Shown here: piece by piece, positions 52,268-61,523 of the stretch
Position numbering within the stretch: the stretch's first letter is position 1
Layout of the letters: each line of letters begins with the position of its first letter
DNA from: Sphingopyxis macrogoltabida
GTDB lineage: Bacteria; Pseudomonadota; Alphaproteobacteria; Sphingomonadales; Sphingomonadaceae
DNA: 64,000 bases
Direction: 5' to 3'
Assembly (NCBI RefSeq): GCF_001307295.1
Contig: NZ_CP012700.1
Coordinates: forward strand, 3,785,001-3,849,000
The notes under the pieces: generated by a model
The model's input: the letters and a program-made list of their open reading frames with translations, nothing else
Told to the model about the DNA's origin: nothing
Databases searched by the model: none
Position numbers and translations under genes: made by a program

Positions 52268-53412
52268 ATGTCCAGCAAGCATATCGATTATCTCCGGCGC
52301 GAGCATGAGGGCTGGCGGTATCGCTATCATGTCCTCACACGCTACGCCGCATCGATGCTGTCTCCCGCGACACCGACAATTTCACCTCAACGCGTGGGTT
52401 TCGGCTGCCGCATCTCGAGGAAGGACGTCAGCCGCCCTCGGAAATCGCCGAGACGATCAGCTCGACCTTCATGGGCAGCGATCCGCCGAAGCATGGAGTC
52501 ACCCGCAAGGTGCTTCAACCGCACTTCATGCCGAGCATGCTCAGGCAGATCGACGAGGAGGTACAGGGAGCCGTTGACGGCCTGATCGAATGCCTTCGCG
52601 ATCGCCAAACCATCGAGTTTGTTTCGGAGTTTGCCGCGATCGTGCCGATTTTCACGCTCATGCGCTTGCTAGGCGCCCCCGAAGGCGATGCCGACCGCAT
52701 CTACGAATGGACCAACCGTCTCGTCGGTGCCAACGACCCGGAGTATAATTCCGAGCCTGTCCAAGCCGCGGCCGCCTTCATGGAAGTCTTCAACTATGGC
52801 ACGGCGCTCCTGGAAGAGCGCGAGGCCTCGCCGAGCGGTGACCTGCTGAGCGCTGTTGCGACGCTTCCCAAAACCGACTCGCGCGAAGAAATGGCGCGGC
52901 GCGGTCTGTTTACGACGCTGCTCGCGGCCGGCAATGAAACGACACGCAATTCGCTGACCGGTGCGATCATAGCGCTCACGAAATTCCCGGATCAGAAAGA
53001 GGCTCTCGTTGCGGATCCATCGCTCATCCCAAATGCGGTGCGCGAGATCGTCCGATACGTCAGCCCAGTCTTCCAGATGATGCGCTTTGCGAAGCGCGAC
53101 GTCGTCGTGGGAGGCCAGAAGATCCGCGAGGGCGAAGCCGTGGTCATGCTGTACGGCGCCGCCAACCGCGATCCCGAGATGTTCGAAGATCCCGATAGGC
53201 TGGATGTACGCCGCGCCAACGCCAATCGTCACCTTGGCTTCGGCGTCGGCGTCCATCGTTGCATCGGCGCGCCGGTGGCAACCCTGCAGCTTGAAAAGAT
53301 GCTCTCCGCGCTACTGAGCAACTTCCCTGCCATCGAAGCCGTCTCGGAGCCGGATTTTCTGCGGAGCAATTTCGTGTCCGGTATCAAGAGACTCGATGTC
53401 CGTTTACGTTGA
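52268..53412 (+). pseudogene. Degraded cytochrome P450
   Basis: From about 52,354 one open frame reads DAVSRDTDNFTSTRGFRLPH and continues through TFMGSDPPKHGVTRKVL, the I-helix AGNETT, EIVR (ExxR) and the heme loop FGVGVHRCIG to TGA at 53,412. Upstream, VLTRYA at about 52,330-52,345 is in another frame, so one base is missing near 52,347. The N-terminal 60-80 residues expected are reduced to MSSKHIDYLRREHEGWRYRY. The catalytic core looks intact, but no proper start is left. It is related to, but not a copy of, the P450 at 36.7 kb. Confidence 0.7.
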
Positions 53413-53763
53413 ACGGGGTGCCGGGCTGGCAGTTTCATGTTCAAGTTGGCCGCTTATGGACGGGCTGCTTTCCGCGATCAAACAATGATAGCGGACGCTT
53501 CCAGATGGTTAGGCATATTTGCTTTCGGTATCGCTAGCTGCACTGTCTCGAGCGCCGCCGGCCGGGAGTCGCCCAGTGCGTCGCGGTGGTCACCTGGCCT
53601 CTCGTCGGGAAGAGAGCGGCCCCCTTTCCATCGATGGTGAACAGGGGGGACCCGTCCCGCTTGCGTGCCATTTCCATACCGATCTGCATGATCTTGGTTG
53701 CCAATGTCTCATGCACAATTTCTGACGGGCAAGGCCTAGCAGGACGGCCGAATTCCGAGGGCG
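53413..53763. other. Gene-free stretch with scrambled short frames
   Basis: No gene recognised. A minus-strand frame of about 60 codons (53,534-53,716; it includes ETLATKIMQIGMEMARK and SPLFTIDGKGAALFP) looks protein-like and could be another gene fragment, but I cannot name it. Confidence 0.45.
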
Positions 53764-53999
53764 AATGCCCGCGATGTGAAGATTATCGGAGCCGCGGCGC
53801 ATTTCGTCACCGCCAAGGACGTGCGGCCTGTGATCGAACAGGACGTCCGGCGCGTCAGCCACGCGGCACCCGCAGAAGAGATGGTGGCGATCGGCCGCGA
53901 GATCGAGGCATCGGTTCTCAGCCGCGCCGTCCGCTGGCACGCCGATCGCCGCATTTCACTAAACGGCAACCAGACTGTTGTGATCCGACCTGTGAAGAT
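53764..53999 (+). pseudogene. purU: C-terminal relic of formyltetrahydrofolate deformylase
   Basis: The frame beginning ARDVKIIGAAAHFVTAKD and continuing VIEQDVRRVSH, EEMVAIGREIEASVLSRAVRWH and ISLNGNQTVV matches the last 80 or so residues of PurU (VKIIGATAHYVT...GPIIEQDV.RV.H...RDIE..VLARA...H...R.LLNGN.TVVF). No N-terminal ACT or catalytic part is upstream, and the frame runs on into the M81 gene region without the normal end. It is a gene fragment. Confidence 0.75.
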
Positions 54000-54034
54000 C
54001 GAAGCCGCGCACAACCTCGCGTTGCTGACCGGCT

Positions 54035-55561
54035 TTAGTGCGGCGCCGCAATCGCCTGCTGAACCCTTATCACGGGCTCCGCACTTACGAAACCGGCCCG
54101 CGAACGCGCCAGCTTGACACTCTGATAAGGCAATTTCGCAAAGTCCAAGCTTAGCGAGCCCGGCGCGTCGCAATAAAGCGTAGTTTGCGCGATCGGATCG
54201 AAAAGCGCGCGAAAATGCTGGCTCGACTTGACGACCACGAGCTGCTTGGAGACCAATTCGACTCCCATCTGAAGGAAGCAGTCAGGGTCGAATACCTGCT
54301 GACGGATCGAATTCACGACGATCTTGATGCCCCCCGCGCGCAAGGCGGCCGAAAGCCCGATCGGGACGTTCGGCTCCGCAGAAAACATCCGCTGCTTTAC
54401 ATCGTCACGAACGGCCAGCACTTCGCATTCCAGATCGACGGGATCGCCGGACATCGCGCTTACCTTTCCGCCGATGCGCAGCCGCAATTTCGTTCCCACT
54501 CCCGCATCGGCGGCGATCTGCGCGGCTTGGGGATCCCAGATCATTCCCACCGCCGCATTTCCACACCCGCGCTCGATCAACTCGCGCAGGAGGAACGTAC
54601 TGTCGCATGCCGCCCCGCCGCCGGGATTGTCCGAACTGTCAGCAATGACAACCGGGCCCTTACCCCGCGCCGACAGCGCGGTATCGATGGCGTCGGCTAT
54701 ACTCAAGCGCTCCGTCGGCGCGCCGTCGGCGATCGGAACGAAGGCGTCCGCCAAGTCCTCCGCAAGCGCGGATGCTGCCTCTGCATTCGCCCCCTGCGAT
54801 ACAACAAGCACCGAAGCACCGGCGTGCGCCCAGTCAGCCCAGGGAAATCCGTGCATCAAAGTGACCGATCGGATCCCATCCGCGCTTTCGGCTTCGATCA
54901 TGCGATCGACGAACCCACGCATCGGTTGTTCGACCGTCCCCTGAAGACTCAACCACGGAATCGTGCGGAGCGTCATCGTCATGCAAGCGCCGCCGGCCAG
55001 TTCCACGAGCATGTCATGGAGTTCACGCGCACGCTCGGGGTAATCGACATGGGGATATTCCTTGACGCCGACCAGAAGCGCGCCGCTTTTGACCATGGCT
55101 TCACTGACATTGCCATGCAGATCGAGAAGGCCGCCCACGGGCATTTCCCGACCAGCCGCTTCACGAACCGCTTCCAGCAAATCCGCCTCGCAGTCCGGAA
55201 AGCCTTCCGCGATCATTGCGCCGTGGAGGACCAACAGCACTGCATCGATCGGGCCGGCTTCGCTCAGCGCGTCCAAAACAATGTGCTTCAACTTTGCGTA
55301 GACAGCCGCCGAGATCGGCCCCGAAGGCTGAGCCCAGAAGCACGGTCCTTCAATTGGCTCGTTCCCGGCGTCCCGAACGGCGCGAACGGCATCACCATAA
55401 CCGGCAAAGTTCAAGGCAAGTTCGCGCATATTGTCACTGGGCGGAATATAGGCCAGATCGGCCTCGAAACTGCCTATGCTCGTCGGTATCGGCGAAAAGC
55501 CGTTCGTTTCATGCATGAGGCCCGCGACGAATATCCGCAAGGGTCGACTCTCGTCGGTCAT
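54035..55561 (-). CDS. M81 family metallopeptidase (MlrC/microcystinase C-like)
   Basis: The 508-residue protein belongs to the M81 family named after MlrC, the zinc peptidase that finishes breakdown of linearised microcystin. Landmarks are MHETNGF (16-22), VLHGAM (111-116) with the acidic FPDCEADLL (121-129), DLHGNVSE (147-154), MHGFPWAD (236-243) and DNPGGGAACDST (311-322). ATG 55559-55561 follows AAGGAAAAGG; the frame extends upstream without similarity. Many M81 proteins are uncharacterised, so microcystin itself is not proven. Serine hydrolase, amidohydrolase and MFS genes follow upstream. Confidence 0.88.
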   Translation of the reverse strand: MTDESRPLRIFVAGLMHETNGFSPIPTSIGSFEADLAYIPPSDNMRELALNFAGYGDAVRAVRDAGNEPIEGPCFWAQPSGPISAAVYAKLKHIVLDALSEAGPIDAVLLVLHGAMIAEGFPDCEADLLEAVREAAGREMPVGGLLDLHGNVSEAMVKSGALLVGVKEYPHVDYPERARELHDMLVELAGGACMTMTLRTIPWLSLQGTVEQPMRGFVDRMIEAESADGIRSVTLMHGFPWADWAHAGASVLVVSQGANAEAASALAEDLADAFVPIADGAPTERLSIADAIDTALSARGKGPVVIADSSDNPGGGAACDSTFLLRELIERGCGNAAVGMIWDPQAAQIAADAGVGTKLRLRIGGKVSAMSGDPVDLECEVLAVRDDVKQRMFSAEPNVPIGLSAALRAGGIKIVVNSIRQQVFDPDCFLQMGVELVSKQLVVVKSSQHFRALFDPIAQTTLYCDAPGSLSLDFAKLPYQSVKLARSRAGFVSAEPVIRVQQAIAAPH

Positions 55562-55744
55562 TTTCACCTTTTCCTTACTCAAGCTCAGGCCGCGGCCACG
55601 ATGGTCTCCACCTTGTATTCGGGACTTGCCAAACGGCTTTCGCCCGTTGCGCGTGACCGCAGCACGCGTCGTAACCGAGCGCGGAGTGTCACGGGACATC
55701 CGACTTTTTGGCGGCTTGGACGATCCCGCCACTGCCGGTGCCGA

Positions 55745-56938
55745 TCAGTTCGTCAGAACTGCGCGATAAACCAGTTCCTGCGCCACGATTTCGGGTGGCC
55801 GCAAATTGGTCGGGCTGCGTGCGCAATTTCCCATGCCGACGCACAAAATGTCGTTTTCGGGGTCGATCCAGAACCATGTTCCGAAGGCCCCGCCCCACTC
55901 ATACGTCCCGCGGCCAACCGGCCGGCCGGCGCGCTCGGGATCGACACAAACCATCCCGTTGAGCCCATGCCCGTTACCTTGACCGATGGTATAATGCAGC
56001 ACCGGATACCGGTTCTCGCAAAATGCCTCGGAGAGGTGGTTCTGCAGCATCAGATCGACGCTCTCGGGCTTTAGCACCTGCACGTCGCCGAGCGAGCCGC
56101 GGTTGAGCAGCATCCGCGCGAAGCGAGCGAAATCGAGCGCAGTGGTCTTGTACGATGTTCCGCCCATCGGAAAAATGGACTCGAAGCGTTCTGCCTGCGC
56201 CGCTTGCCTCAGCCTCCCCGCTTCGGCGTCAAAGACATGACCCAGCACCAGTCTCTGCGATTGTTTGTCGTCGAGTATGAAACTCGTATCATTCATGCCC
56301 AGCGGATCGAAGACGCGCCGCTTCAGGAACAGATCGACACGCTCTCCAGACAGGCGTTCGACAATCTCGGCCTGCAGATCGGTTGCAACGCTATATTCCC
56401 ACGCCGAGCCTGGTTCATAGCCCAGCGGCATCGTCGCGATCTTTTCGACCAGATCGCTGAGCGACCGCCGGCTTGCGAAATCGAGCTTTGCCGCGTTCGC
56501 CGCCATTTGCTCGGGCGTTTTTCCGATGCTGAAGCCCGCCGTGTGTGTGAAGGTTTCACGGAGCGTGGGACCTCGCGTAGCACCGCTCTCCCCCAATTTT
56601 TCTATGCCGTCGAACTCCGGAAGATATTGGGCGAGCGGATCGTCGAGATCCCATTTTCCCTCTTCGTAGAGTAACAACATGGCAACGGCCGTGAGGGGTT
56701 TACTCATCGAATAAAGCGGAAAGACCGCATCGGGTGACAACGGCCGCTTGGTTTCCCAATCCGCAAAGCCGGTTACATGCCCCCGTACAAGCTTGTCGCC
56801 GCGCGCAAGCAGCATGACCTGTCCCGGTATCTCGCCATTCGCGACCATGACATCGAAGTAGCTGTCCAGCTCGGCCAACACATCGGGTGAAAACCCGGCT
56901 TCATTCGCAAGCGCGGGGGCAAATTTGAAATGAGGCAT
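55745..56938 (-). CDS. Family VIII esterase / beta-lactamase-fold serine hydrolase (paralogue 1)
   Basis: The 397-residue protein lacks a signal peptide. Active-site elements are S77-M-S-K80, Y182-S-V184 and the WGG element in YEWGGAFGTWFWIDP, a set characteristic of family VIII carboxylesterases. MlrB of microcystin degradation has the same general fold. AAGGAGAG precedes ATG 56938. It is closely similar along its length to the gene at 60.1-61.3 kb (shared GPT(L/I)RETFTHTAGF, MPLGYEPGSA, IGQGNGH, NGMVCVDPxRAGRPVG), evidence of duplication. Probable role: hydrolysis of an ester, lactam or D-peptide. Confidence 0.88.
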   Translation of the reverse strand: MPHFKFAPALANEAGFSPDVLAELDSYFDVMVANGEIPGQVMLLARGDKLVRGHVTGFADWETKRPLSPDAVFPLYSMSKPLTAVAMLLLYEEGKWDLDDPLAQYLPEFDGIEKLGESGATRGPTLRETFTHTAGFSIGKTPEQMAANAAKLDFASRRSLSDLVEKIATMPLGYEPGSAWEYSVATDLQAEIVERLSGERVDLFLKRRVFDPLGMNDTSFILDDKQSQRLVLGHVFDAEAGRLRQAAQAERFESIFPMGGTSYKTTALDFARFARMLLNRGSLGDVQVLKPESVDLMLQNHLSEAFCENRYPVLHYTIGQGNGHGLNGMVCVDPERAGRPVGRGTYEWGGAFGTWFWIDPENDILCVGMGNCARSPTNLRPPEIVAQELVYRAVLTN

Positions 56939-57436
56939 ATGTCTCTCCTTACCACGCGCGATTGAACGAATATTTTCCAAGGAAGAAAGATGGAAAATCA
57001 TTCTTCGTCAAGCTGAATATCGAAAAATAAGCCAAAAACGTAGCAGAAATCTCTGACAGCCGGTTTTGTCCGAATCGCTCCTTTCGGATATGGATATTAG
57101 GAAAGATGCTTTTCTGCATTGCTTTACACACGTCAGCTCTTCGAAAAGGATCTGGTTTTGGCTGGCACCTCGCCGGTGGCAGGATCAACATTCTTCGCAT
57201 TCAGCGGCAGCGGCAGAACACCGCGTTTCAAGACTGCGTCGTCGGCCCCGAATGTCGAACCGCTCGCCAAACGCCGTTCGCATCGACTCGCGCTCGTCCA
57301 TCAGAAATTATTCGCCGAGCTTGCAGGCGCGTGACTGAGCAGGGACGTCGAATAATGGTGGATGCTCTCCGATCCGGTCTGACTTGCGAGCGCTTCACCC
57401 ACGGGCACTCCTTCGCGATTGACCGACACGGTCACT
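56939..57436. promoter_or_regulatory. Promoter region of serine hydrolase 1 with an inverted repeat
   Basis: About 500 bases without a recognised gene, AT-rich near the hydrolase start. ATTTTCCA (56,973-56,980) and TGGAAAAT (56,992-56,999) are exact inverted arms 11 bases apart. Similar TTTCC/GGAAA elements occur in the promoter at 61.3-61.5 kb. The rest, 57,070-57,436, holds only short frames I do not believe. Confidence 0.55.
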
Positions 57437-58669
57437 TTACAGCGCCATCTTGTGGAACTCGCCCGCCTTCATGATGACAGGAAAATTTTGCCCGCCCTGC
57501 CCCAGAATCGTAATGTCGTTCATCGGATTTCCGTCGACCAACAGGATATCGGCATAGGCGCCCGGCGCGATGACCCCCAATCGCCCTTCCTCCATAATAA
57601 TCTCGGCGGCCACCGACGTGGCGGAAATGAGAATATCATAGGGGTCCAGGACCTCGGCGCGCAGACCGAACTCAATTCCCTGGCGATTATTGTGCTCAGC
57701 CAGCAGATCGGTTCCGAACCCGATCTTGACGCCGGCGTTCTTCATATGCACCAGGCCTTCCGTCATGGCTTCCAGAAGGTTCTGCATCTTGCTGATGCTT
57801 GTCGCGGGCAGTCCGAACTTCGCGCCGTCTTCGTAAAAGGCTTGAACGACCGCGAGCGTCGGCACGCCATAGGTTCCGTTCTTCGCCATGATGGCTGCGG
57901 TTTCCGGCGAGACCATCGATACATGTTCGATGCACCGCACGCCGAGTTCCGAGCAGCGGCGGATCGCGATGTCGGGATGGCAGTGCGCGAAGATATAGGA
58001 GCCGCGCATTGCCGCTTCTTCCACCGCAGCCTGGATCTCGGCATCGGTGAACTGCAGCTTGTCCAGCGGATCGGTCGGGCTCGCAACGCCGCCGGATGCC
58101 ATGATCTTGATCGCTCGCGCCCCGCGCCGGAATTCCTCGCGAACCGCCTTGCGCACCGCGTCCGCGCCATCAGCTATGGCGGTAAAGCGCTCGTGGCGCG
58201 GCGGGCAGCACATGCAGTCGGAGAAATGCTGCTCGTGACCCTCGCGAAAATCGCCGTGACCGCCGGTCTGCGAGATGTAACGCCCGCTATGATAGAAGCG
58301 CGGGCTTTTGATGAAGCCCTTTTCGATCGCCATCGCGAATCCCGCATCGGTCCCGCCAGCATCGCGCAAGGTGGTAAACCCGCGATCCAGCGTCGACTGA
58401 AGAAATTGCGCTGCATAGAGCGAGTAATATTCGGTCGGCATCTGCGACAGCCTCGCGACATTCATGTCCGCGGCCCAGATGTGGACATGAAGATCGATTA
58501 GCCCGGGCATCAGGGTCCGGCCACCCGCCTCGACGACGCGCTCCGCATCAGTCTTGATTGCCTGCTCGCTTACTTCGACGATGACGCCCTCTTCGATCAG
58601 AACATCACCTTCGCGAAGGTCGCGCGACACCCCGTCAAAGATCAGCGCATTGCGGAAAAGAGTTTTCAT
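57437..58669 (-). CDS. Amidohydrolase-superfamily protein (Xaa-Pro/Xaa-Arg dipeptidase-like)
   Basis: The 410-residue metal-dependent hydrolase has DLHVH (59-63), a probable carboxylated Lys188 in AIKIMASGG, His229 in AHCHPD, His249 in IEHVS and GFGTDLL. GGHGDF at 136-141 is typical of the cog1228 prolidase/imidazolonepropionase-like group, whose tested members cleave dipeptides ending in Pro, Arg or hydrophobic residues. ATG 58669 follows GGGGAATC. It is preceded by the MFS transporter in the same orientation, 19 bases away, so uptake and hydrolysis are coupled. Confidence 0.88.
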   Translation of the reverse strand: MKTLFRNALIFDGVSRDLREGDVLIEEGVIVEVSEQAIKTDAERVVEAGGRTLMPGLIDLHVHIWAADMNVARLSQMPTEYYSLYAAQFLQSTLDRGFTTLRDAGGTDAGFAMAIEKGFIKSPRFYHSGRYISQTGGHGDFREGHEQHFSDCMCCPPRHERFTAIADGADAVRKAVREEFRRGARAIKIMASGGVASPTDPLDKLQFTDAEIQAAVEEAAMRGSYIFAHCHPDIAIRRCSELGVRCIEHVSMVSPETAAIMAKNGTYGVPTLAVVQAFYEDGAKFGLPATSISKMQNLLEAMTEGLVHMKNAGVKIGFGTDLLAEHNNRQGIEFGLRAEVLDPYDILISATSVAAEIIMEEGRLGVIAPGAYADILLVDGNPMNDITILGQGGQNFPVIMKAGEFHKMAL

Positions 58670-58688
58670 GATTCCCCTTTCATTTTGA

Positions 58689-60011
58689 TCAATCTTCGGA
58701 GTCCGAACGCATCGTTCGCGCGGCTCGCAGCATGAAAAAGCCGCTCGGGAGAAACGCGCACATCATGATCATCATCGCGTATCGCAGTCCTTCGGCAGGT
58801 CCGTAAGCAACCGCAAAATAATCACTCAGCATCCCCGCGATGACTGGCCCCGCACCCAATCCGATCAGATTGGCGAAGAAAAAGACGATCGCTACCGCCA
58901 TCGCACGGCGCGACGAGCCGCACACGCTGAGCAGTGCCGCGAAGATCGGCGGCACGACTCCGGCCAGCAATGTGCTCGCGACCAAAAGGATCGCAGCCAT
59001 TGCGGTCACACTTGGTGCGAGAAGGGCTGCCTCGTAGAGCGGTAGCGCAACGATCAAGCCCCAGCCCGGTAGCCACGCAAATCCGGCTAGATCCTGCCTG
59101 GCGAGACGGTCGGCCAAGCTGCCGCCGAAGACGCTGCCGAGCACGGCTCCCACGGCCGAGACACCCCCGACGATGGCGCCCGCCTCAACGACTGTGAGAC
59201 CGTGGACACGGATCACGAAGGGAACCGTAAAGATCAGCGCGCCATAAGCCATGAGATAATAGATGATCATTGCCCAGACGATGTTGCGGTAAGCCGGTTT
59301 GGCGAAAAGAGCCCGGCCGGTTTCGCCAATGCTCTCCTGCGCCGTCGGGTCGACGCGGAACTGCGGCAAATTCCTCGGTTCCTTGAGGACCCATCGCGCC
59401 AATACCGCGAGCGCCAGGCCGGGCAGACCGACGGCCAAAAAGGCTGCTCGCCACCCGTAGGTTTGCGCGATCCAGCCGCCGCCCGCCATGCCAAGAATAT
59501 ATCCCGCCATCGAAGACAGCATGAAGATGCCGATCGCCCGCGCGCGGCGATCAGGTGGGAAATAGTCGGCAATCAGACTTTGCGCTGGAGGTATAGCTCC
59601 CGCCTCCCCGGCGCCCACTCCGATGCGTGCGAGGGCAAGCTGCCAGAAACTTTGCGTCAACCCGCATAGCGTGGTCATCAGGCTCCACACAGTGAGCGAC
59701 AGCGTGATGATGAAGCGGCGATCGCCACGATCCGCCCAGCGGGCAACTGGCAAACCCAATGTCGCATAGAAGACAGCGAACGAAAGTCCCGACAGCAACC
59801 CCAGCATCGTGTCCGATACGCCGAATTCGGCATTTATGGGCTCGAGAAGCACGCCGATGATGTTGCGATCGACGAAATTGGACGTGCCGACCAGAAAGAG
59901 AACGAGCAGCAGCAGGTTGCGCTCGCGCGGAGTGTAACGTTCCCACGGTCCGGCCGCGGGGACGACCGGGCCGGCGCCACTCGACTGCATCGTTCCGTCC
60001 GCCTGTTGCAT
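58689..60011 (-). CDS. MFS transporter
   Basis: The 440-residue protein has 12 membrane segments and MFS landmarks: RWADRGDRR (loop 2-3) and GGSLADRLARQD in the matching second half, and an N-terminal FVDRNIIGVLL segment of the type common in aromatic-acid or peptide-metabolite transporters (for example the spinster-like group). AGGAGATCTCG precedes ATG 60011. It follows the second serine hydrolase by 55 bases and precedes the amidohydrolase. MlrD, the transporter of mlr clusters, is also an MFS-type protein. Confidence 0.92.
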   Translation of the reverse strand: MQQADGTMQSSGAGPVVPAAGPWERYTPRERNLLLLVLFLVGTSNFVDRNIIGVLLEPINAEFGVSDTMLGLLSGLSFAVFYATLGLPVARWADRGDRRFIITLSLTVWSLMTTLCGLTQSFWQLALARIGVGAGEAGAIPPAQSLIADYFPPDRRARAIGIFMLSSMAGYILGMAGGGWIAQTYGWRAAFLAVGLPGLALAVLARWVLKEPRNLPQFRVDPTAQESIGETGRALFAKPAYRNIVWAMIIYYLMAYGALIFTVPFVIRVHGLTVVEAGAIVGGVSAVGAVLGSVFGGSLADRLARQDLAGFAWLPGWGLIVALPLYEAALLAPSVTAMAAILLVASTLLAGVVPPIFAALLSVCGSSRRAMAVAIVFFFANLIGLGAGPVIAGMLSDYFAVAYGPAEGLRYAMMIMMCAFLPSGFFMLRAARTMRSDSED

Positions 60012-60066
60012 CGAGATCTCCTGATCTATCCCGGGGTAAGCGGCCGAGCCGCGAGCGCAGTTCGGG

Positions 60067-61275
60067 TCACATCCCGTGAACGCCATCAGCTCCAAGCGCC
60101 CGGTAGATAATGTCTTGGGCGACGACCTCTGGCGGGCGCTCTTCGCCGAGCCGGCCGCGATTGGTCATCCCGATGCAGGCAATGTCATGTTCGGGGTCGA
60201 TCCAGAACCAGGCGCCGAACGCCCCACCCCACTCATATGTCCCCTTGCCCACGGGCCGGCCGGCGCGCGCCGGATCGACGCAGACCATCCCGTTCATCGC
60301 GTGGCCGTTCCCTTGGCCGATGCGATAATGAAGGATCGGGTAAACAGCCTCCATGAATTTGTCGCTGAGATGATTGGCAAGCATCAGATCGACGCTTTCC
60401 GCAGTCAGTATCTGGACATTCCCGAGCTTCCCGCGGTTCAACAACATCCGGCAGAACAGCGCAAAATCATGCGCCGTCGACTTGAACGATGTACCGCCCA
60501 TCGGGAAAATCGATTCGATCTGCTCGTCCGGCGTGGCGGCGCGAAGCCGACCGGTCTCCAGGTCGAGCCGGTGACCGCGTGCGAGCCGCCGGCTCTGCTC
60601 ATAACTCAGTTGGAAGCCCGTATCGACCATGCCCAGCGGATCGAAAACGCGCCGCTTCAGAAACAGGTCGAAGCGCTCGCCGGTCAGCCGCTCTACGATT
60701 TCCGCCTGCAGGTCGGTCGCTACGCCATATTCATAAGCCGATCCTGGTTCATAGCCGAGCGGCATCTTTGCGTAGCGGCCGATCAATTCGGTCAAGGAGC
60801 GCGCCTTGTGCCATGAGATCGATTCTATCGTCGCCATCCGCTCCTCGGGCGTCGCGCCGAGGATGAAACCCGCTGTGTGCGTGAACGTCTCGCGGATCGT
60901 CGGCCCACGCGTGGCCTTGCTCCCCGGAAGCGCCGCGATGTCTTCAAACTCCGGCAGAAACTTCGAGACGGGATCGTCGAGCTGCCACCTGCCATCTTCG
61001 TGCAACAGCATCATCGCGACCGCAGCGAAGGGCTTGCTCATCGAGTAAAGGGTGAAAATCGAGTCGGGCTGGAGCGGCGCGCGACTTTCCCAGTCCGCAA
61101 ACCCCGTGACATGGCTATGGATGAGCTGATCGCCGCGAAGAAGCATGAACACATAGCCCGGGGCCTCGGCGCGGGCGACCGATCCATCCAGGTAACTGTC
61201 GAATTCGGCGAGCATCGACCTCGACAACCCCACCTCGCCCACGGTCGCATGCTCGAAACGAAAAGACGACGACAT
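60067..61275 (-). CDS. Family VIII esterase / beta-lactamase-fold serine hydrolase (paralogue 2)
   Basis: The 402-residue protein has S78-M-S-K81, Y183-G-V185 and YEWGGAFGAWFWIDPEHD. Sequence runs in register with paralogue 1 over the whole length, with differences spread evenly, so the duplication is old. There is no signal peptide. AGGGAG eight bases before ATG 61275 sets the start. It heads the three-gene unit with the MFS transporter and amidohydrolase, and diverges from the TonB receptor. Two similar hydrolases may cleave different bonds or isomers of one substrate. Confidence 0.88.
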   Translation of the reverse strand: MSSSFRFEHATVGEVGLSRSMLAEFDSYLDGSVARAEAPGYVFMLLRGDQLIHSHVTGFADWESRAPLQPDSIFTLYSMSKPFAAVAMMLLHEDGRWQLDDPVSKFLPEFEDIAALPGSKATRGPTIRETFTHTAGFILGATPEERMATIESISWHKARSLTELIGRYAKMPLGYEPGSAYEYGVATDLQAEIVERLTGERFDLFLKRRVFDPLGMVDTGFQLSYEQSRRLARGHRLDLETGRLRAATPDEQIESIFPMGGTSFKSTAHDFALFCRMLLNRGKLGNVQILTAESVDLMLANHLSDKFMEAVYPILHYRIGQGNGHAMNGMVCVDPARAGRPVGKGTYEWGGAFGAWFWIDPEHDIACIGMTNRGRLGEERPPEVVAQDIIYRALGADGVHGM

Positions 61276-61309
61276 CACATGCTCCCTAGACAGCTCAAAC
61301 GCCCTGCAC

Positions 61310-61463
61310 ATTTCCAATAATGAAATTTAGAAACTAGGCCGTCAATCTCTATTTTGGCCGCTATTAATCGATTATCCCCCGCTGCGAGATTCCCCTTCGA
61401 TAAAGATAGGAAAATATTTTTCCTTGCTTGACGATTTGGAAAGTCAGCGTAGACATTTGGAAA
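61310..61463. promoter_or_regulatory. Divergent promoter with repeated TTTGGAAA-type elements
   Basis: In the 248-base space between serine hydrolase 2 and the TonB receptor lie: ATTTC...GAAAT (61,310-61,326), GGAAAATATTTTTCC (61,409-61,423), and two direct ATTTGGAAA repeats at 61,434-61,442 and 61,455-61,463, 21 bases apart. These resemble the ATTTTCCA/TGGAAAAT pair at 56,973-56,999, so one regulator may control both promoters. Confidence 0.6.
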
Positions 61464-61523
61464 TCGGCCCGGGCTGGTCGAGCGCATCGGCCATCCGGGA
61501 TCAGGCAAAGTTGGGGAGGTTTT

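Noticed and set aside
54035..55561. Calling the gene mlrC outright
   Set aside because: M81 is a broad family and no mlrA is in the window; only family-level assignment is supported.
57002..57436. Transposase or integrase fragment upstream of the amidohydrolase end
   Set aside because: Short frames look faintly like recombinase tails, but no catalytic motif, terminal repeat or target duplication could be seen.
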